A stretch of 64,000 bases of DNA from Codonopsis lanceolata. Its lineage: Eukaryota; Streptophyta; Magnoliopsida; Asterales; Campanulaceae. The notes below the pieces were generated by a model. It was not told where the DNA came from and made no database searches. It saw only the letters and a list, made by a program, of their open reading frames with translations. Below are positions 57,858-64,000 of the stretch, one piece after another. The stretch lies in NCBI GenBank assembly GCA_013146195.2, contig CM028381.1:96529380-96593379 (forward strand), read 5' to 3'. The position numbers and the translations under genes are program-made. Within the stretch, counting starts at the first letter, position 1; each line of letters begins with the position of its first letter.

Positions 57858-57866
57858 TTTTTTATA
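57858..57866 (-). promoter_or_regulatory. TATA box for antisense transcription
   Basis: TATAAAAAA on the minus strand, after a G-run, followed ~40-70 bp downstream by a pyrimidine-rich leader (CATTCTCTCTCTCTAGC). It is upstream of the leader intron and the antisense ORF and outside the LTR, so the antisense gene appears to have its own promoter. Confidence 0.65.
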
Positions 57867-58278
57867 CCCCCCCCTGCTACGACGTCGTTTCTAACTGGGG
57901 CCCCGGAAGTGACCCGGGTCGGCCCGCGAATTTTTTCAAAGTGCGCCCAAAACTGTGCCACGTAATCATTTTTCCCAAATTTCGAGACACGGAAAAAGGC
58001 GGCAGTAATAATTTTTCGAAATTCGAAAAGCCGCCCAAAACGCAAACCAAGAAACCGCCAAAAACCGCATTTAATGAACTGACAGCCTGAAAAGACGTAA
58101 CGTCCCATAAACTTCCAAACCTCGGCTTGAGCCTCGTCACGGCGAAAAACCCAGAAACAGCCTCAAACCAAACCCGTAAGTCATCCTCGGCCAAAAGCAT
58201 GAAGCCGACCTCCTACCATCAGGTAAACGGTTACTTTTTGCCTTCTCGGCGTCGAACAGCCAAAAAGTAGGGGGCCAC

Positions 58279-59020
58279 TGAAAGGATTGAAATCGAGGGA
58301 TTGACCCTCGGCATGAAAAGGACCCGACCCTCGGCATAAAGAGGGTCCCACTTACAGGACAACACGTTGCGAGGATAGGACCATTCGTCCCCAAGATAAA
58401 TCACTCTAGCCTCGGCATTCATGACCCTCGGCACTTGGCGAGCCCTGGTGACTGACAGATCACGGGCTCCCTCGACCTCGCCACCAAATATGTCCTCATA
58501 AATCCCCTACCTCGACGAATAACAAAAGCCTTCGTCACAGAAACCACTCGGCCTCGGCCTCAGATCAATCATTCACCCGACAAACCATTTCCCTAGGCCC
58601 GCGAAAACCGCTGCACGCCAATACCAACCCTCTGACACACGCAGTTCACTCATTCCTGACGAACGCCCTCAACGCATTTAATAACAGCCACTTTATGCTC
58701 CCCAATAACAAACTGCCACGTCGCCATCAACTTCAGGTATAAATATAAGAGCCCATATTTATGGCAAGGTAAGTAATTTCAGCGATATCCTAACTCTCTT
58801 ATCACAGATCTCTATCAAAACAATTATCACGGCTCATTTATTACTAAAACTCTACCGGAAAACTGATTCCTACGCCGGAGGGTTATAGTCGGGCCAACCC
58901 GACACCTTAACGGTGTTTGTTGTTTACATTGTGCAGGTTAACCGTGGACGAACAAGAAGCTGCCACCTCATCCTCGCTCACACGTGGACGTGAAGACAAG
59001 ATCACCACAAATATTGCGTG

Positions 59021-59024
<4 letters not shown>
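58279..59024 (+). mobile_element. 3' LTR of the Tat-like element
   Basis: Starts TGAAAGGATTGAAATCG after the purine tract AAAAAGTAGGGGG (58262-58274) and ends GCGTGATCA, then TA repeat. 746 bp. TATA box 58738-58745. Differs from the 5' LTR mostly by short indels. Confidence 0.9.
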
Positions 59025-59067
<43 letters not shown>

Positions 59068-60324
59068 TCATGGGTATTTGTGATTTAGTTCATAATATTT
59101 GTTTTAATAACTTTGATATGATGAAATAGACAAAAGAATACTAGATATTTTATTTGGTTATAATAGATTGTGAGTATTTGTGATTTCGTTGAAAGTATTT
59201 GTTTTAATAACTTTGAATCTGGTGAAGTAGACAAAAAAAATTAGATTTATAAGTATTTTTTAGATTAGTCATTCAGTTAAAATTAGTTGTGGGTATTTGT
59301 GATATCGTTCATTGAAATTGTTTGCGCAATGATTTTTTTGAAGGTCATTTGACAGTAGTGAAAGACAAGCAATTCTATGCATAAAAGGTGTGTTTGGATG
59401 ACAGAGCAATTAATGCAGTAATTTTAATGGGTGACACTAAACGTCGCACCTCATTTACTAAACTTCACACCATTTTAAATGATCATATTACAATTACACC
59501 CGTACTTCCCTTAAAACAAAATAGCCCACTATTTTTCAATCGTTTTCCAAACACCCCCTTTCCCTGTACAAATTTGCACACGCCGTCATTCCTCTCAAGC
59601 CGGTGAGAAGCGAGACCCCAATTTCTCTCCGGCCAGTAACAAGTGACGCCGATTCTCCCAGACCCAGACCCAGACAAGGTACGAAGTTTATTTTTTGAAG
59701 TCGCTAGGTTCTTTGGACTTGTACTCGTGTAAGTCCCAAACCCTAGTCGACTCCAACCTCGATTTCTCTCCCAGCCGGAAATACAGTTCGATTGGGGTTT
59801 TTGGTTCAAGTCGCTAGGGTATTTAGACTTGCAACAGTCTAAGTCCCAAACCCCAGTCGACTCTATACATGTTTACTCCATTCATACTAGCGACTTAGCT
59901 CTTATTTGAAGAATGCGTTTTCGAGCTTCAATTTAGGTTCTTTAATTGGAATGCTAGATGTCACCGTACATTCAAATTCAATTGAATTCTTCAGGATTCC
60001 ATAAAATAGAATTTCGGTTATTTTCTGAACATCTTTTTTTTAAGTATACATTACCTTGATTCATCATCTAGTGGACAAGCTGGTTATACCCATTTTTAAA
60101 TATTTTGGGTTTGTGTAACTACCTATAACTAGAGACATCACTGTGGTTCACAATTCTTTATCAATTTAATAATTATGTGAATAATTTCGTAGTTTAAATC
60201 ATTGGATTTAGATCCATTCATGTGAATTAAAACATTGCCATATTTCAAATTTGAAAGATTATCTTTCATACACCCCTGAAGTAGAAAGGAAAAGTTAATA
60301 GCTAATTAGACCAATTTATAATAC
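59025..60324. other. intergenic, promoter-like patch, no gene seen
   Basis: (TA)n at 59024-59062. Two related GGTATTTGTGAT blocks at 59072-59130 and 59165-59220. A C-rich patch at 59560-59870 holds two copies of AAGTCGCTAGG..AGTCCCAAACC..AGTCGACTC (59698-59757 and 59809-59866), ~111 bp apart. No open frame of note follows. Confidence 0.5.
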
Positions 60325-61671
60325 TGTATACATCCCAATTTCGTACCCCTGGTATATGACATGGCATAAAATATCAAAACTTGTTAAAAGGACTAACGAA
60401 TGTCAAGTTACAAGGTCGAAAATGCAAAAGAAAAAGAAGAATGCATAACAGTGAATTGCAGGGGGCAAAGTGCCAAAAAGCAGCAAAGAAAAGGCTGTGG
60501 GCGCTGCCCACACCACTCCTGGGCATCGTGCCCACAAGCCCCATATGCGGCGCCCACAACTCTCCCAGTTACTGGAGAAGTTAGCTTTCGGTGTAACCTT
60601 TTCAGCGCACGGTACAAGCCGTTGAAGCTCAAAGGTTAAAACTTAACCGCGAAGGAATTCCAAATCCTTGGCTATAAATAAAGCCTCCCGGCTTCAGAAA
60701 AAACATAGTTAACAAATTCACTGCGTGAAAACCTTCATCGCAGTCTGTTCTCCCGAGAGAACGCCGATGTTATTTCCTCTCCAGCCCCGAAGCTCTATCA
60801 AATCTTCCCCAAACACTTAAACTCTCCCGCCAAAGTGAACCCTAGTTACCCTGCTAGGTTTCCGCTCTATTTCACCGGTTCAAAAGAACCAAAAAGAGCA
60901 GTTGCCCTGCCCGATTCCAGACGTCAAATCGGCCAAAAAGCATTACTGCGATTTGACGCCGGCAAGCACGCAATCAAGCAAGCATAGCGGTTGTGCCTGG
61001 ATCCCGAGGCGAAAAGCAACTAAACGGAGGCGATCCGCGAAATCCGCAAAAGCAAAAAGACTCCCTCTCCCTGAAGGACAGAGCGAACACACCCTATGAC
61101 CTACCTGAAAGGAGCTTGGTACGGGATAAAACCCCCACGCTTCAAGAGGTATGTACCTTAAAAGTTTTATTAAATTTTTTATATTAAAAAAATGTTATTT
61201 AAAATAGTCCTATGTAACGAAATAAGCGGTTATACTGCCCGAAATTCTATAACAAATAACACTAAAAAAAGCCGTTATTATGGCCAATATTTTTATAAAT
61301 GTATCTGCAACTCTAAAAATGAAAGTTTGTATTTATTTCATTTATATGTGCAAATATATATTTTAAATGTTTTATTTAAACTGTTAATTTTATTAAAAAA
61401 GCATATTTAGCCAAAAACTTATTTTGAGTCCGAAAGGGCGAGTTGGGTGCCTGACCCCTTCCCAACTCGTAACTTAGCCTCCGAACCCTTTACAAATCTG
61501 ATTTTTTTTTCTTTGTTTATCCTTAAAATAAAGATGGCGACTCTGTTGATCACATTTTGAGTCCACATTTGCGGCCGGACGTATTTTACGCGCTTGAAGA
61601 TTTTTCTTTTCCAAAAACCACCCGCGTTTCTCATTGCCGCGGGGGAGAGGTCGAAAAACAGGACACTCGCA
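60325..61671 (+). mobile_element. probable Ogre/Tat-type LTR
   Basis: Candidate start TGTATACATCCCAATTTCG (60325) and end CACTCGCA (61671), right before a tRNA-Arg-type PBS. Contains a TATA box (CTATAAATAAAG, ~60671-60680) and a downstream leader. The left edge is uncertain and no partner LTR is in the window. Confidence 0.55.
60671..60679 (+). promoter_or_regulatory. LTR TATA box
   Basis: CTATAAATA in a G+C-richer context, the probable promoter of the element. Confidence 0.55.
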
Positions 61672-61672
61672 G

Positions 61673-61691
61673 TGGCTACTCTGTTGGGGAC
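61673..61691 (+). other. primer binding site, tRNA-Arg type
   Basis: TGGCTACTCTGTTGGGGAC. A second similar site, TGGCGACTCTGTTG, is 140 bp upstream (61533-61546). This PBS type is used by Ogre elements (family knowledge). Confidence 0.6.
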
Positions 61692-62690
61692 GTTGTTTTT
61701 ATTTTTAATAAAATAAAAACGGAGGGCTAGACTCATTTTGTTTTTTTATATATATAAAAAGAAAAAAAGTTTTTCTTTTGTTTTTTTTTGGCTAAATATG
61801 CTTATATTTCTCTAACAACTTAAATACTGCATTTTTATATATATGTGTATATATTTGTGCGCATAACTGTGAAATCTTGCCGCATCTTCATTTTGGGTAC
61901 CAGTGCAACCCGAAAAAAAATATAAAAAAACACAAAAAAACGGAGGCATATTACTGTTTTATTTTATTTCTGCTTTATTATTATTTCTGGCAAATATGTA
62001 AATATTCTTTTATTCAGTCATTTTACTTTGGGGATTAGGACCAAATGTAATTAATAGAAACAAATAGTTTCCCAACTTTTCTTTCTATTTATTGATCTAA
62101 ATGGCCGTCACGCTCGCCCGTGTCGTCCTTTCGGGGATTCAAACTAATGAGCCGAGAAAATCCATAAATGAACAAAAAGGCAGGCCATTTACTGCTTTAT
62201 TTACTGCTTTATATCTGAAAAAAGAAAAAAAAACTTTACTGCTTTTTAGATACCTCACACACGTGCACGCACGACTGCTACCCTTTAAACACGATAAACA
62301 CGCCCGGGTATCCATGATCTTGAAAGAGAGGCTACAGAGAACTTAGGCCGAAATTATCACATCCCGCTCCCTTACTAAGAGGTCAACGGGGTGAAGCCAG
62401 CCTAGCCCTGCATCAGCCAACGTTAAAAGCATATAGATTTCTAGGACACTTCATGGACCGATTGGTTTTTATACCTCAAAATTGGTGGCTAATCCTTGTT
62501 GTAAAAATATACATAAATGAATAAAGATATATGCACATGGGCTGACCAATAATTTTTATGGTATTTGTCATAGATCATTCAAATGGTGGATCCCGGAAAG
62601 AATATAGACCTTTCGCTTGAGATTTGTCCAATCTTGGGATGTCGAAAATCAGGTGGAATACGAAGGTTCTATACTCTGGAGAAAGAATCC
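61692..62690 (+). other. leader of the Ogre-like element, no firm gene
   Basis: A/T runs and then a G+C-richer stretch. A frame at 62101-62346 (81 codons) and one starting at 62583 (MVDPGKNIDLSLEICPILG) are short and unrecognised. Confidence 0.35.
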
Positions 62691-62691
62691 A

Positions 62692-63340
62692 TTATTCCAG
62701 GAAAAGTCCTGAGACTGTCAAAACAAAGCGGGTGCTTGTCTGATCAATCTTTTCACGTTTCTGTCTCATGACTGCTGCTAATTCAGCTGGTGTAGGTTTG
62801 TATCCTAAACCAAATGGAAGAATACATTCCTTAAGTTCATCCTGAACTAGAATGATAAGCCCATGCTGATTTCTGCCAAGACCCAAACCAGGCATGTAAT
62901 TCATTTTCCAGAGTATGTTTAATGGGACCATATCTCTGAAGATTGTTGTTTTCATTCCAGTAATGTTAGTCTCTCACCCATATTCAATAGCGTTGACTCT
63001 GGCTTGAGGGATGACTTCAAAACCACTGAGGAAGATACCCGTGTCATCATGCTCTATTTCGAGGATTGGGATATCCTCATTTTCTTTGTTTTCCACGATT
63101 TTATCAGCAAGTATGATCACTATATGGTCATCGTGGATAAACTTGACACGTTGATTCAGCAAGGAGGCTACCCCTTTACTCCATGGATCCAAAGACGTCC
63201 CAGCAACAAACTGAAAGTGGCAGGAATGTCTAGGACTTTGAATTCAACTGGCATAATCAACGGCCCAATGGTCATGATCAGAGTTATCACCCCTTTACAA
63301 AGATCCTCATTTGCAGCCATATAGAAAAACTCTAAATGGG
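62692..63340 (-). pseudogene. Ogre/Tat protease C-terminus and G-patch-like region
   Basis: Minus strand. 63180-63324 reads MPVEFKVLDIPATFSLLLGR-LWIH, the protease end (family ..NLLLGRPWIH), then 62974-63192 gives SLLNQRVKFIHDDHIVII. 62692-62955 has YMPGLGLGRNQHG and LPFGLGYKPTPAELAAVMRQ, the G-patch-like segment between protease and RT in Ogre-type elements. Broken by stops. It runs opposite to the LTR and PBS on its left. Confidence 0.7.
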
Positions 63341-63463
63341 TACTTTGTAAGGAAAGGAGAAACTAATGCCTATCTCATGTTCCCAAAACCCTAGATAGAT
63401 CAAAATGGGAAAAGATGCCCTGGTTGGGAGATCTTCGAAGACCTCAGTCTCATCACCAACGAA

Positions 63464-63850
63464 ATGGAAAAGATAACCCTGAAGCCCCGTAGCACCGCAT
63501 ATAAACCTGTAACAGCCGAAAACACTTGGACCATAGACCAAGATGACTATGCCCTGGCCCTGTTTGGTGATGACTTTAAGGGAGATAGTTTCCCGGGTAT
63601 GATTGATGGAGGGACTAGCTATGAAAAGCTCCCGACAGAATTTGAGTCCATTGCTGGTAACCCCCCGCAGAATTGGTACACAACGGCTGGACCACTCCTG
63701 ACAACAGCAGACTTGGTGGACCGTTTCGGATATGTCTTTCCCCCTATTTCCTTTAGCCTCACGGATTGGTCATCTACCGGTTTGTTCCCTGAAATTGAGG
63801 ACCTCAAACCCCAGGACCTCAATAATGTAATCAGCCCTGTAAAAGCCTGA
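63464..63850 (+). CDS. unrecognised 128-codon frame
   Basis: Starts MEKITLKPRSTAYKPV and contains DDYALALFGDDFKGDSFPGM, then PPQNWYTTAGPLLTTADLVD and RFGYVFPPISFSLTDWSS, ending LKPQDLNNVISPVKA. Balanced composition and clear globular look; the same frame is open further upstream (EIFEDLSLITNE before the ATG), so the true start may lie upstream. No known domain recognised. It may be part of a retroelement polyprotein, as its neighbours are Ogre-like, but on the strand opposite to the adjacent protease. After the stop, a further frame (DPKDSEYLIELAKSAK) runs to the window edge. Confidence 0.45.
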   Translation: MEKITLKPRSTAYKPVTAENTWTIDQDDYALALFGDDFKGDSFPGMIDGGTSYEKLPTEFESIAGNPPQNWYTTAGPLLTTADLVDRFGYVFPPISFSLTDWSSTGLFPEIEDLKPQDLNNVISPVKA

Positions 63851-64000
63851 AATTAATAATGAAATCTCGATATCTTCGCGTATTCCTTGGTTGTACCTAC
63901 GTTAAAAAATGAATTAATTAACCTAAATAATGAGTCGTTTAACGAAATGGACCCGAAAGATAGCGAATACCTAATCGAGCTCGCTAAGTCAGCCAAGCAC

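Larger units (their letters stand above)
47218..59024 (+). mobile_element. Ty3/gypsy Tat-like retrotransposon with both LTRs and an antisense gene
   Basis: 11.8 kb: LTR (47218-47949), PBS, gag, protease, RT, RNase H domains, integrase (to ~53706), a 16-unit minisatellite (53833-54215), an antisense intron-containing ORF region (54368-57866), purine tract, LTR (58279-59024). Strongly G+C-richer than its flanks. Every sense frame is broken, so it is non-autonomous. Tat elements with extra ORFs, including antisense ones between pol and the 3' LTR, are known; the internal details here are read from sequence. No matching 5-bp target duplication is visible (GTAAT left, TATAT right). Confidence 0.9.

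Noticed and set aside
1..64000. Integrated virus (pararetrovirus) or organelle DNA
   Set aside because: All RT-bearing sequences have integrase and LTR features of copia or gypsy elements; no movement or coat protein and no plastid or mitochondrial genes were seen.

Overview
The window is nuclear DNA of a flowering plant, most likely a eudicot; the species cannot be told from the sequence. It is AT-rich between transposons, holds layers of degenerate LTR retrotransposons, Helitrons, hAT and Stowaway elements and a tRNA-derived SINE, and contains one clearly intact host gene: an intron-less coding sequence for a FERONIA-type receptor kinase (CrRLK1L family) on the minus strand at 34708-37356, with a TATA box and a 5'UTR intron upstream.

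Layout. 1-5.7 kb: minus-strand Sirevirus-like Ty1/copia remnant cut at its primer binding site by a 1.3-kb inverted-repeat structure that holds head-to-head LTR fragments, followed by a SINE. 5.8-7.8 kb: minus-strand Helitron (family B) with internal tandem repeats. 8.1-9.3 kb: hAT element with 8-bp target duplication and a transposase C-terminus. 9.3-12.2 kb: two diverged copies of a non-coding segment, one carrying the hAT and a Stowaway MITE. 13.2-14.0 kb: hAT-type MITE. 14.2-18.9 kb: second copia type with a complete 3' LTR. 18.9-19.0 kb: assembly gap (100 N). 19.0-23.0 kb: second Sirevirus-like copy with complete 5' LTR, PBS and a 454-codon gag frame; it interrupts a Tat-like Ty3/gypsy element at 23.0-28.7 kb. 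28.7-34.4 kb: trinucleotide AT arrays, a tandem duplication, GTGACAC-type repeats and a head-to-tail cluster of short Helitrons (family A). 34.7-38.0 kb: FERONIA. 38-42.9 kb: intergenic with two SINE copies. 42.9-47.2 kb: Helitron B body holding two other Helitron insertions. 47.2-59.0 kb: an 11.8-kb Tat-like gypsy element with both LTRs, a 16-unit hairpin minisatellite and an antisense gene with its own TATA box and introns. 60.3-64 kb: probable Ogre-like LTR with tRNA-Arg-type PBS, an oppositely oriented protease/G-patch fragment and an unrecognised 128-codon frame.

How it works together: only the receptor kinase is expected to serve the plant. Almost every transposon frame is interrupted, so the elements are probably immobile unless supplied in trans. 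The most unusual item is the antisense, intron-containing transcription unit inside the Tat element, next to a minisatellite whose variant units keep a hairpin by paired substitutions.
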